Source: Luteimonas sp. FCS-9 (lineage in GTDB: Bacteria > Pseudomonadota > Gammaproteobacteria > Xanthomonadales > Xanthomonadaceae). From it: DNA of 64,000 nt. Shown here piece after piece: positions 35,866 to 43,680 of this stretch (its first letter is position 1; every line of letters begins with the position of its first letter). Where the stretch lies: positions 1 through 64,000 of the forward strand of contig NZ_LASZ01000010.1 of the NCBI RefSeq assembly GCF_001014645.1, given 5' to 3'. A program made the translations under genes and the position numbers. The notes below the pieces were generated by a model that worked only from the letters and a program-made list of their open reading frames with translations, did not search any database and was not told the DNA's origin.

Positions 35866-37152
35866 ATGGGTATCGCGATCCTGTTCTTCGTCTTCGCCGT
35901 CCTGCTGATGCTCGGCGTGCCGGTGGCGTTCGCGCTCGCCGCCGCCGCGCTAGCGACGCTGCTGTATCTCGACCTGCCGTCGATCGTGCTGGTGCAGCAG
36001 GTATCGGCGGGCATCGGCTCGGCCTCGCTGATCGCCATTCCGCTGTTCATCTTCGCCGGCGAGATCATGATGCGCGGCGGCATCTCCGAGCGCCTGATCT
36101 CGCTGGCCTCGTCGTTGGTGGGACGCATGCGCGGCGGCCTGGGCCAGGTGTCGGTGCTCTCGTCGCTGTTCTTCGGCGGCGTGTCGGGCTCGGCGATCGC
36201 CGACGTGTCGGCGGTCGGCGGCACGATGATCCCGCAGATGGTCAAGCGCGGCTACGACCGCGATTTCGCGGTCAACGTCAGCATCACCGCGGCGCTGGTC
36301 GCGCTGCTGGTGCCGCCGTCGCACAACCTGATCCTGTTCACGGCCGCGGCCGGCGGCGGGCTGTCGATCGCCGACCTGTTCGCGGCCGGCATCGCGCCGG
36401 CGTTGCTGATGACGGTGGCGCTGATGCTCACCGGCTACCTGGTCGCCCGCCGGCGCGGCTACGGCGTGGAGATCTTCCCTGGCTGGCGCGCGGTGCTGGT
36501 GCGGCTGGTGTCGGCGCTGCCGGGCCTGGGCCTGGTCGCGCTGATCTTCGTCGGCATCCGCATGGGCATCTTCACCGCGGTCGAGAGCGCGGCCGTGGCG
36601 GTGGTGTACGCACTGCTGGTGACGATCGTGCTGTACCGCCAGCTGCGCCTGGCCGAGTTCCGGGCGACGATCGTGCACGCGGCGCGCAGCACCGGGGTGA
36701 TCCTGTTCGTCATCGCCACCGCATCGGTGTTCGGCTGGTTGCTCGCCTACCTGCAGGTGCCGTCGGCCGCGGTCGATTTCCTGCAGTCGTTCGCGCACAG
36801 CAAGCTGGCCGTGCTGCTGATGATCATCCTGGTGCTGCTGCTGCTCGGCACCTTCATGGACCTGGCGCCGCTGATCCTGATCTGCACGCCGATCTTCCTG
36901 CCGGTGGCGCGCGCCTACGGCATCGATCCGATCCATTTCGGCCTGGTGCTGGTGCTGGCCGGTGGCCTGGGCCTGGTGACGCCGCCAGTGGGATCGGTAC
37001 TGTTCATCGGCACGGCGATCGGCAAGATCAGCGTGGTCGAGAGCATGCGTTCGATCTGGCCCTTCTGGATCGCGGGCCTCGTGGTGCTGTTGATCGTGGC
37101 GCTGTTCCCTGGCCTGTCGCTGTGGCTGCCGGGGGTGCTGCGCGCGGGCTGA
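35866..37152 (+). CDS. TRAP transporter large permease (DctM family)
   Basis: 428-residue inner-membrane subunit that forms the Na+-coupled transport channel of the TRAP system. About twelve helices. Family motifs include IAIPLFIFAGEIMMRGGI, FFGGVSGSAIADVSAVGGTMIP and GLVTPPVGSVLFIGTAI. ATG at 35866 directly follows DctQ. With the hydratase, DctP and DctQ it forms a complete operon, so uptake and first metabolic step are co-expressed. Converges on the methylglyoxal-synthase-like gene, 38 bases away. Confidence 0.93.
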   Translation: MGIAILFFVFAVLLMLGVPVAFALAAAALATLLYLDLPSIVLVQQVSAGIGSASLIAIPLFIFAGEIMMRGGISERLISLASSLVGRMRGGLGQVSVLSSLFFGGVSGSAIADVSAVGGTMIPQMVKRGYDRDFAVNVSITAALVALLVPPSHNLILFTAAAGGGLSIADLFAAGIAPALLMTVALMLTGYLVARRRGYGVEIFPGWRAVLVRLVSALPGLGLVALIFVGIRMGIFTAVESAAVAVVYALLVTIVLYRQLRLAEFRATIVHAARSTGVILFVIATASVFGWLLAYLQVPSAAVDFLQSFAHSKLAVLLMIILVLLLLGTFMDLAPLILICTPIFLPVARAYGIDPIHFGLVLVLAGGLGLVTPPVGSVLFIGTAIGKISVVESMRSIWPFWIAGLVVLLIVALFPGLSLWLPGVLRAG

Positions 37153-37190
37153 GGAACCACACGCCGGGCCTGCCCGCCGGGGCCGGAACG

Positions 37191-38072
37191 TTACGTCGCC
37201 CGCCGCGCCTCGGCGCGGCGCGCGGCGGCCCGGGCCCAGCGCTCGGCGACCTGCGGCGAGGTCAGGCACGCGACGTCGTCGGTGACCGTCGTGACCGCGC
37301 GTTCGAGCAGCTGGATGTCGGCCTCGTGCTGGCGCGCGACGTGCGGATCCTCGAAGAAGATCGCGCGCCGGCAACGGCGGTCGAGCACCAGGTCGGCGAT
37401 CTGCGCATCGCCGCCGAGCGGCCCGCTGTTGAAACGCTGCGCCCACGCCTCGCCGACCGGCCAGCCCCGGCGCCAGGCCAGTTCGTTGAGACGCTGGCCG
37501 GTGGTGCCGGTGGCCACGCGCGCGTCGAAGCGCGACAGCAGTTCGAAGTGGCGATCGACGAAGTCGAGCATCTGCGGCTTCATCGCGTCGTGCGCGATCA
37601 GCGCGACGGTCTGCGCCTCGAACGCGTGCAGGTCGTCGGCGCCGGGATCGGGCGGCAGGCGGGCATGGATGCGCTCGCATTCGATCCAGTCGCGCGCCGA
37701 GGCCACGGTCGACAGGAACGGCTTGCCCTGGATCACGCACTGGCGCTTGAGCGCGACCGCCTCGGGGAAGATCGACGAGGGGTCGACCGGATCGATCAGG
37801 TAGACCACGCCGTCGAGCGTGCGACCGTCGCCCAGCCCCACGACCTCGGCGACGAGCTTCATCAGCCCGCCCTCGCGGCCGTAGGGGTAGCGGTGCAGCC
37901 CCGCGTGGCCGTCGAGCGCGCGCTGGCGCGCGATCGCGTCGAACGTGCGGCCGACCACGTGCAGGGCGATGTCCAGCTCGCGGATGCCCGCGCCGCTGGC
38001 CTCGAGCCAGCGGAACAGCGCGGCATCGCGGTCGGCGTGGTGGCGTCGGTTGGCGGCGAGTCCGAGTCGCAT
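37191..38072 (-). CDS. Tandem methylglyoxal synthase-like protein
   Basis: 293-residue protein made of two methylglyoxal synthase-like halves. The C-terminal half (about 155-285) keeps the MgsA catalytic residues: His161-Asp162 in ALIAHDAMK, ATGTTGQ, Asp222 in SGPLGGDAQ, Asp242 and His249/Asp252 in EDPHVARQHEAD. The N-terminal half (about 1-135) has the same layout, but the HD pair is NR, GGD is GGL, and the histidine loop is lost, so it looks non-catalytic. The enzyme converts dihydroxyacetone phosphate to methylglyoxal. ATG at 38072 with GGAG eight bases upstream. It shares an operator-bearing divergent promoter with GH43. Confidence 0.78.
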   Translation of the reverse strand: MRLGLAANRRHHADRDAALFRWLEASGAGIRELDIALHVVGRTFDAIARQRALDGHAGLHRYPYGREGGLMKLVAEVVGLGDGRTLDGVVYLIDPVDPSSIFPEAVALKRQCVIQGKPFLSTVASARDWIECERIHARLPPDPGADDLHAFEAQTVALIAHDAMKPQMLDFVDRHFELLSRFDARVATGTTGQRLNELAWRRGWPVGEAWAQRFNSGPLGGDAQIADLVLDRRCRRAIFFEDPHVARQHEADIQLLERAVTTVTDDVACLTSPQVAERWARAAARRAEARRAT

Positions 38073-38160
38073 CGGGGCTCCGGGGCAGCGGCGGGAGCGC
38101 TGCACGCTAGCACGGTCTGGCGCGCGTGCCGCAGTGCAGGATGCACGCAGCGGCGCGCTC

Positions 38161-38188
38161 TGCTACGGTCGATTGACCATCGGTGTCA
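38161..38188 (+). promoter_or_regulatory. Candidate extended -10 and operator of the GH43 gene
   Basis: TGCTACGGT (38161-38169) resembles an extended -10. TGACCATCGGTGTCA (38174-38188) is identical to the receptor 2 operon site. It lies 56 bases before the GH43 start codon, between this gene and the divergent methylglyoxal synthase-like gene. Confidence 0.6.
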
Positions 38189-38244
38189 TCGACGCGTCGC
38201 GTCCCGTGCACCCTCCCGTTCACGCCACCCCCGAGGAGAAGCGA

Positions 38245-39867
38245 ATGCGTTCGCGCCGTTCCCCGTTCCTGGTCGCCGTCTGCGCGGCCGGGCTGTGCCT
38301 TGCCGCAGGCGTCGCCGCCGCGCCGCCCGTCCCGTCCGCCGCCGTCCCCGCCAGCCAGGCCTGGGCGCGCGGCATCGAGCACCAGCGCAAGGCCGACCTG
38401 GGCGACGGCACGTTCCTCAACCCGGTGTTCGCAGGCGACCGTCCCGATCCGTCGGTGCTCAAGGACGGCGACGACTACTACCTCACGCTGTCCTCGTTCG
38501 ACGCCTATCCCGGCCTGCCGGTCTGGCACTCGCGCGACCTGGTGAACTGGCAGCCGCTGGGCCATGCGATCACCAAGAACGTCGGCTCGATCTGGGCGCC
38601 GGACATCGTCAAGCACGAAGGCCGCTACTACATCTACTTCCCGGCGCGCACCGGCGGTACGGAAGGTGCGGAACGCAGCAACTACGTGGTCTGGGCCGAC
38701 GACATCCGCGGGCCGTGGAGCGAGCCGGTCGACATCGGGCTGGGCCGCTACATCGACCCGGGCCACGCGGTCGGCGAGGACGGCAAGCGCTACCTGTTCC
38801 TGAGCGGCGGCGACTACGTGCAGCTGTCCGACGACGGCCTGTCGGTCGTCGGCGAGCCCAGGCACGTCTACGACGGCTGGCAGTATCCGAAGGACTGGGA
38901 CGTCGAGGCCTACGCGCAGGAGGGTCCGAAGATCCACAAGCGCGGCGACTGGTACTACATGACCACCGCGGTGGGCGGCACCGCCGGCCCGCCGACCGGG
39001 CACATGGTGATCACCGCGCGCTCGCGCTCGATCCACGGCCCGTGGGAGAACTCGCCGCACAACCCGATCGTGCGCACCGTCGACCGCAGCGAGCCGTGGT
39101 GGTCGCGCGGCCACGCGACGGTGATCGAGGGCACCGACGACCGCTGGTGGATGATCTACCACGGCTACGAGAACGGCTACTGGACGCTCGGCCGCCAGGC
39201 GCTGCTCGAGCCGATCGAATGGACCGACGACGGCTGGTTCGTGGCCAAGGGCGGCGACCTCGGCCAGCCGCTGGCCAAGCCCAGCGGGACCTCGGTCGGC
39301 GAGCACGGCATGGCGCTGTCGGACGATTTCCGCGGTGGCCGCCTGGGCCACCAGTGGTCGTTCTTCGACCCGGCTCCGGACGAGTACGCACGCCTGGCGT
39401 TCGGCGACGGCACGCTGACGCTGCAGGGCAAGGGCCGCACCCCGCGCGATGCCTCCCCACTGACCGCGATCGCCGGCGACAAGGCCTACCAGTTCGAGGT
39501 CGAGATGGAGATCGAGCCGGGCGCGGTCGGCGGCGCGCTGCTGTTCTACAGCGACCGCCTGTACGTCGGCGTGGGCAGCAACGGCGAACGCACGATCATG
39601 CACCGCTACGGTCTGGAGCGTCCCAGCGGCGGCCTGCCGCCGGGCAAGGGCGGCAAGCTGTGGCTGCGCGTCACCAACGACCGGCACATCGTCACCTTCC
39701 ACACCAGCGCCGACGGCCGGAGCTGGGAGAAGTACCCCACGCAGATGGAGGTCTCGGGCTACCACCACAACGTCGCCGGCGGCTTCCTGGCGCTGAAACC
39801 GGCGATCTACGCCGCCGGCGAGGGCAAGGTGCATTTCCGCGATTTCCGCTACCGCGCCCTCGACTGA
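38245..39867 (+). CDS. Family 43 glycoside hydrolase with C-terminal beta-sandwich
   Basis: 540-residue exported hydrolase, likely an arabinosidase, galactosidase or xylosidase attacking pectin side chains. Signal peptide 1-25. The five-bladed propeller domain (about 50-330) has the base Asp68 in DRPDPSVL, Asp171 in YIDPGHA and the acid Glu226 in QEGPKIHK. The C-terminal domain (about 345-540, beginning LSDDFRGGRLGHQWSFF) is the concanavalin-like GH43-associated module. ATG at 38245 follows GAGGAGAAGCG. Monogenic, with its own locus-type operator. Substrate cannot be fixed from sequence alone. Confidence 0.9.
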   Translation: MRSRRSPFLVAVCAAGLCLAAGVAAAPPVPSAAVPASQAWARGIEHQRKADLGDGTFLNPVFAGDRPDPSVLKDGDDYYLTLSSFDAYPGLPVWHSRDLVNWQPLGHAITKNVGSIWAPDIVKHEGRYYIYFPARTGGTEGAERSNYVVWADDIRGPWSEPVDIGLGRYIDPGHAVGEDGKRYLFLSGGDYVQLSDDGLSVVGEPRHVYDGWQYPKDWDVEAYAQEGPKIHKRGDWYYMTTAVGGTAGPPTGHMVITARSRSIHGPWENSPHNPIVRTVDRSEPWWSRGHATVIEGTDDRWWMIYHGYENGYWTLGRQALLEPIEWTDDGWFVAKGGDLGQPLAKPSGTSVGEHGMALSDDFRGGRLGHQWSFFDPAPDEYARLAFGDGTLTLQGKGRTPRDASPLTAIAGDKAYQFEVEMEIEPGAVGGALLFYSDRLYVGVGSNGERTIMHRYGLERPSGGLPPGKGGKLWLRVTNDRHIVTFHTSADGRSWEKYPTQMEVSGYHHNVAGGFLALKPAIYAAGEGKVHFRDFRYRALD

Positions 39868-39951
39868 ACGCGGTCGGGCGGCGCACGGTGGGGCCACGGA
39901 ACTGCCGCTAGAATGGAAACCGCACGACAACCGGCCCCTGGGGGACCACGG

Positions 39952-40998
39952 ATGCCCGCAGAGAAGACCACAGCCCGGAGCGGCGCCACGCCACAGCGCG
40001 CGGCCACGATCAACGACATCGCCCGCCTGGCGGGCGTGTCGAAGAAGACCGTCTCGCGCATCATCAACCACTCGCCTCTGGTGCGGCAGGACACGCGCGA
40101 GAAGGTCGAGGCGCTGATGCGCGAGGTCGGCTACGTGCCCGACCCGCTGGCGCGCGGCCTGGCGTTCCGGCGCTCGTTCCTGATCGGCATGGTCTACGAC
40201 AACCCGACCGCGCAGTTCATCGTCAACATGCAGTACGGCGCGCTCGACACGCTGCGCGACTCGGGCTACGAGCTGGTCGTACACCCCTGCGACAGCCGCA
40301 GCCCGAACTACATCGACGGCGTGCGCCGCTTCGTGCAACAGCAGAAGCTGCACGGCGTGATGCTGGTGCCGCGCGTGTCCGAGGACCAGGCGCTGGCCGA
40401 GATGCTGGCCGAGATCGGCTGCCGCTACGTGCGCATCGCCGCGGTGTCGATGGACGCGCCCGAGCGCATGGTCGTCACCCACGACCACGACGGCGCGGCC
40501 GAGGTCGCCGACTACCTGCAGTCGCTGGGGCACCGCGACATCGCGATGATCACCGGGCCGCGCGACTACCGTTCCTCGATCGAGCGCTCGACCGGCTTCG
40601 TGTCCGGGCTCGAGCGCCGCGGCGTGGTGCTGCCCAAGGCCCGGATCGTCGAGGCGGGCTACACGTTCGAGTCGGGCGTGGCCGCGGCCGAGAAGCTGCT
40701 GGGCGCGAAGAAGCGCCCGACGGCGATCTTCTGCGGCAACGACGAGATGGCCGCCGGCGTCTATCGCGTGGCGATGCGCGCCGGCATCAGCATCCCGCGG
40801 CAGCTGTCGGTCGTGGGCTACGACGACAGCCCGCTGGCCTCGCGGCTGTGGCCGCCGCTGACCTCGGTGCGCCGCGACACCCGCGACACCGGCCGGATCT
40901 CGGCGGCGATGCTGCTGCAGCCCGAAGGCGCGCCGCGTCAGCTGGCGAGCGTGCGGCCGCACCTGGTGGTCCGCGACTCCTGCCAGCCGCCCGGCTAG
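39952..40998 (+). CDS. LacI-family transcriptional regulator of the pectin locus
   Basis: 348-residue DNA-binding regulator. The N-terminal helix-turn-helix and hinge (residues about 18-70: TINDIARLAGVSKKTVSRII, then PLARGLAFRRS) is followed by a periplasmic-binding-protein-like effector domain (RSFLIGMVYDNPTAQFI to the end). ATG at 39952, with GGGGG upstream, is preferred to ATG at 39913. It lies inside the locus between GH43 and kduI and is the only regulator there, so it is the likely binder of the CGGTGTCA-containing sites. The effector would be a pectin breakdown intermediate such as KDG or galacturonate; this is inference. Confidence 0.9.
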   Translation: MPAEKTTARSGATPQRAATINDIARLAGVSKKTVSRIINHSPLVRQDTREKVEALMREVGYVPDPLARGLAFRRSFLIGMVYDNPTAQFIVNMQYGALDTLRDSGYELVVHPCDSRSPNYIDGVRRFVQQQKLHGVMLVPRVSEDQALAEMLAEIGCRYVRIAAVSMDAPERMVVTHDHDGAAEVADYLQSLGHRDIAMITGPRDYRSSIERSTGFVSGLERRGVVLPKARIVEAGYTFESGVAAAEKLLGAKKRPTAIFCGNDEMAAGVYRVAMRAGISIPRQLSVVGYDDSPLASRLWPPLTSVRRDTRDTGRISAAMLLQPEGAPRQLASVRPHLVVRDSCQPPG

Positions 40999-41151
40999 GG
41001 CGCCATCCCGTGCCCGGGCGGATGCCGCGGGCGGGTGACGGCGGCGCCCCGGGGCGTGCGTCGGGGCCGGTGCCCGGCGCGCCTTTCGGGGCCGGACGCT
41101 TCCCAGACACGACATCGGACGCGCTGCCGAACCGGTTTGCGGCGGCGCGGT

Positions 41152-41180
41152 ATGACACCGGTTACCGAAAGACCTAGAAT
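41152..41180 (+). promoter_or_regulatory. kduI promoter overlapped by an operator
   Basis: ATGACA (41152-41157), a 17-base spacer and TAGAAT (41175-41180) form a good sigma-70 promoter 35 bases before kduI. TGACACCGGTTACC (41153-41166) covers the -35 and half of the spacer and contains the reverse complement of CGGTGTCA, ideal for repression. Confidence 0.65.
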
Positions 41181-41214
41181 GCCCGTTCCCGACGTACCGC
41201 CGCTCGGAGCCGCC

Positions 41215-42063
41215 ATGTACCAGAAGACCTATCACGCCACCCATCCCGGGGTGATGCAGGGCATCGACAACGACGCGCTGCGCGATCTGTACCTGCTCGA
41301 CGGTCTGTTCGCCGACGACGCGATCCGCCTGAGCTACACGCACTACGAGCGCTTCGTGATCGGCGGTGCGGCGCCCGTGTCGCAGTCGGTCGCGCTGCCG
41401 GTGCAGACCGAGCCGGCCTCGGCGGCGGGACGGCCGTTCCTGGAGCGCCGCGAACTGGGCGTGGTCAACGTCGGCGCCGGTCCCGGCACGGTAACCGTCG
41501 ACGGGACCGCGTACGCGCTCGCGCCCAGGGACGGGCTGTACGTGCCGATGGGCAGCGCGGAGGTCGTGTTCGCGTCCGATGACGCCGCCACGCCGGCGAA
41601 GTTCTATCTGGCGTCCACGCCCGCGCACGCGCGCTTCGAGACGAAGAAGATCTCGATCGCCGACGCGGTGCCGCTCGAGCGCGGATCGCTTGCGACCAGC
41701 AACGAGCGCACGATCTACCAGTACATCGTGCCGGCGACGTGCGCGTCCTCGCAGCTGCTGCTGGGCCTGACGATCCTCAAGCCCGGCAGCGTCTGGAACA
41801 CGATGCCGCCGCACCTGCACGACCGGCGCAGCGAGGTCTACTTCTACTTCGACCTGGGTGCCGACGAGCGCGTCTACCACTTCATGGGCGAGCCGCACGC
41901 GCAGCGCCACATCGTCGTCGCCGACGGCGAGGCGGTCGTGTCGCCGCCGTGGTCGATCCACATGGGCGCCGGCACCTCGAACTACTGCTTCATCTGGGCC
42001 ATGGGCGGCGAGAACCTCGACTACACCGACATGCACGTGCTCGACATCTGCCAGCTCAAGTGA
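41215..42063 (+). CDS. kduI: 5-keto-4-deoxyuronate isomerase
   Basis: Converts 5-keto-4-deoxyuronate (from unsaturated galacturonate) to 2,5-diketo-3-deoxygluconate in the cytoplasm. 282 residues, close to the 278 of E. coli KduI. The zinc ligands are all present: His200, His202 and Glu207 in [11 protein letters not shown] and His249 in [12 protein letters not shown] at 41215 ([11 protein letters not shown]) with GGAG five bases upstream is chosen over ATG at 41179. First gene of the operon kduI-kduD-isomerase-esterase, with a promoter and operator just upstream. Confidence 0.96.
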   Translation: MYQKTYHATHPGVMQGIDNDALRDLYLLDGLFADDAIRLSYTHYERFVIGGAAPVSQSVALPVQTEPASAAGRPFLERRELGVVNVGAGPGTVTVDGTAYALAPRDGLYVPMGSAEVVFASDDAATPAKFYLASTPAHARFETKKISIADAVPLERGSLATSNERTIYQYIVPATCASSQLLLGLTILKPGSVWNTMPPHLHDRRSEVYFYFDLGADERVYHFMGEPHAQRHIVVADGEAVVSPPWSIHMGAGTSNYCFIWAMGGENLDYTDMHVLDICQLK

Positions 42064-42119
42064 CGTTTCCGCCGCGCCGCGCGCGGCATCCCGCCACCGC
42101 TCCACAGGAGAGTTCCACC

Positions 42120-42875
42120 ATGACGAATCCGTTCAGCCTCGAAGGCAAGGTCGCGCTGGTCACCGGCGCCAACACCGGGCTGGGGCAGGGCATCGCGCTG
42201 GCGCTGGCGCAGGCCGGCGCCGACATCGCCGCGGCCGGCATCCAGCCGCCGAGCGAGACGCAGGCCAAGGTCGAGGCGCTGGGCCGGCGCTTCGTCGCCA
42301 TCGAGGCGAACCTGATCAGCATCGAGCCGGTCGAGCGCGTGTTGCGCGAGACGCTCGATGGCTTGGGCCGCCTCGACGTGCTGGTCAACAACGCCGGCCT
42401 GATCCGCCGTGCCGACGCGGTCGATTTCAGCGAGCAGGACTGGGACGACGTGATGAACGTCAACATCAAGTCGGCGTTCTTCCTGTCGCAGGCCGTGGGC
42501 CGCCACTTCATCGCCAACGGCGGCGGCAAGATCATCAACATCGCCTCGATGCTGTCGTTCCAGGGCGGCATCCGCGTGCCGTCCTACACCGCCAGCAAGT
42601 CGGGCATCGCCGGCATCACCCGCCTGCTGGCCAACGAGTGGGCCGGCAAGGGCATCAACATCAATGCCATCGCCCCCGGCTACATGGCGACCGACAACAC
42701 CGCGCAGCTGCGCGCCGACGAGGCCCGCAACCAGGCCATCCTCGAGCGCATCCCGGCCGGTCGCTGGGGCGAGCCGTCGGACCTGGGCGGCACGGCGGTG
42801 TTCCTCGCCAGCCGGGCCTCCGACTACGTCAACGGCGCGGTGATCCCGGTCGACGGCGGCTGGCTGGCGCGCTGA
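42120..42875 (+). CDS. kduD: 2-deoxy-D-gluconate 3-dehydrogenase / 2,5-diketo-3-deoxygluconate reductase
   Basis: Short-chain dehydrogenase that reduces 2,5-diketo-3-deoxygluconate to 2-keto-3-deoxygluconate, feeding KdgK. 251 residues. NAD(P) motif TGANTGLGQG (15-24), NNAG (90-93), and catalytic Ser143, Tyr156 and Lys160 in SYTASKSG are present. ATG at 42120 follows CAGGAGAG. It lies 56 bases after kduI, in the order expected for a uronate operon. Length and close resemblance to KduD make the assignment strong. Confidence 0.93.
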   Translation: MTNPFSLEGKVALVTGANTGLGQGIALALAQAGADIAAAGIQPPSETQAKVEALGRRFVAIEANLISIEPVERVLRETLDGLGRLDVLVNNAGLIRRADAVDFSEQDWDDVMNVNIKSAFFLSQAVGRHFIANGGGKIINIASMLSFQGGIRVPSYTASKSGIAGITRLLANEWAGKGININAIAPGYMATDNTAQLRADEARNQAILERIPAGRWGEPSDLGGTAVFLASRASDYVNGAVIPVDGGWLAR

Positions 42876-42951
42876 TCCACGCCCGTTTTCCGGCGGGTCC
42901 GCCACGGCGGGCCCGCCGCGCTTCCCTTCGAACACGCAAGAGAGACACGCA

Positions 42952-43590
42952 ATGAAAATCGCACTGATGCAGGAATTCAGCCAGGCCGCCAAGAACCCGG
43001 TCGTGCTGGAACAGCTCCAGACCGTTGCCGCCGATCGCGGCCACACGGTCTTCAACGTCGGCATGGACGGCGACAACGACCACCGCCTGACCTACATCCA
43101 CCTGGGCATCTGCGCCGCGCTGCTGCTCAACGCCAAGGCCGTCGATTTCGTCGTCGCCGGCTGCGGCACGGGCCAGGGCGCGATGATGTCGCTCAATGCC
43201 TGGCCGGGTGTCTACTGCGGCTACTGCATCGAGCCGACCGACGCCTTCCTGTTCGCGCAGGTCAACAACGGCAACGCGCTGGCGCTGCCGTTCGCCAAGG
43301 GCTACGGCTGGGGCGCGGAAATCAACATCCGCTACATCTTCGAGAAGGCGTTCGACGGCGAGCGCGGACAGGGCTACCCGGCCGAGCGCAAGGAATCGCA
43401 GATGACCAACGCCGGCATCCTGGCCGACGTCAAGAAGGGCGCGTCGAAGGACTTCGTCGAAGGCCTCAAGGCGATCGACCAGGAACTCGTGAAGCAGGCC
43501 GTCGGCGGCGAGCGCTTCCAGAAGGCGTTCTTCGACAACGCCAAGGACGAGGCCATCGTCGCCTACGTCAAGGGCGTGCTGGGCCGGTAA
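42952..43590 (+). CDS. RpiB/LacA-family sugar-phosphate or uronate isomerase
   Basis: 212-residue cytoplasmic isomerase of the ribose-5-phosphate isomerase B / LacAB superfamily. The active-site loop AGCGTGQG has Cys71 at the position of the catalytic cysteine of RpiB. The protein is longer than RpiB (about 150), with a helical C-terminal extension. RpiB-type isomerases named DhuI act on 5-keto-4-deoxyuronate in streptococci, so this may be a second, unrelated KduI-type activity; that is inference from the kduID operon. ATG at 42952 with AAGAGAG upstream. Confidence 0.82.
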   Translation: MKIALMQEFSQAAKNPVVLEQLQTVAADRGHTVFNVGMDGDNDHRLTYIHLGICAALLLNAKAVDFVVAGCGTGQGAMMSLNAWPGVYCGYCIEPTDAFLFAQVNNGNALALPFAKGYGWGAEINIRYIFEKAFDGERGQGYPAERKESQMTNAGILADVKKGASKDFVEGLKAIDQELVKQAVGGERFQKAFFDNAKDEAIVAYVKGVLGR

Positions 43591-43616
43591 GCCCCGCGCG
43601 ACACCAACGCACGACG

Positions 43617-43644
43617 CAGGCCGCCGCCAGGGCGCGGCGGCCTG
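43617..43644 (+). other. Strong intercistronic hairpin
   Basis: A perfect 11-base stem (CAGGCCGCCGC with GCGGCGGCCTG) and 6-base loop lie in the 90-base gap between the isomerase and the esterase-cupin gene. No U-tract follows, so it may protect or attenuate the transcript rather than end it. Confidence 0.6.
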
Positions 43645-43680
43645 CGGTTCGTCCCCGATTTCCGGCGGAGCGCCCTCACG

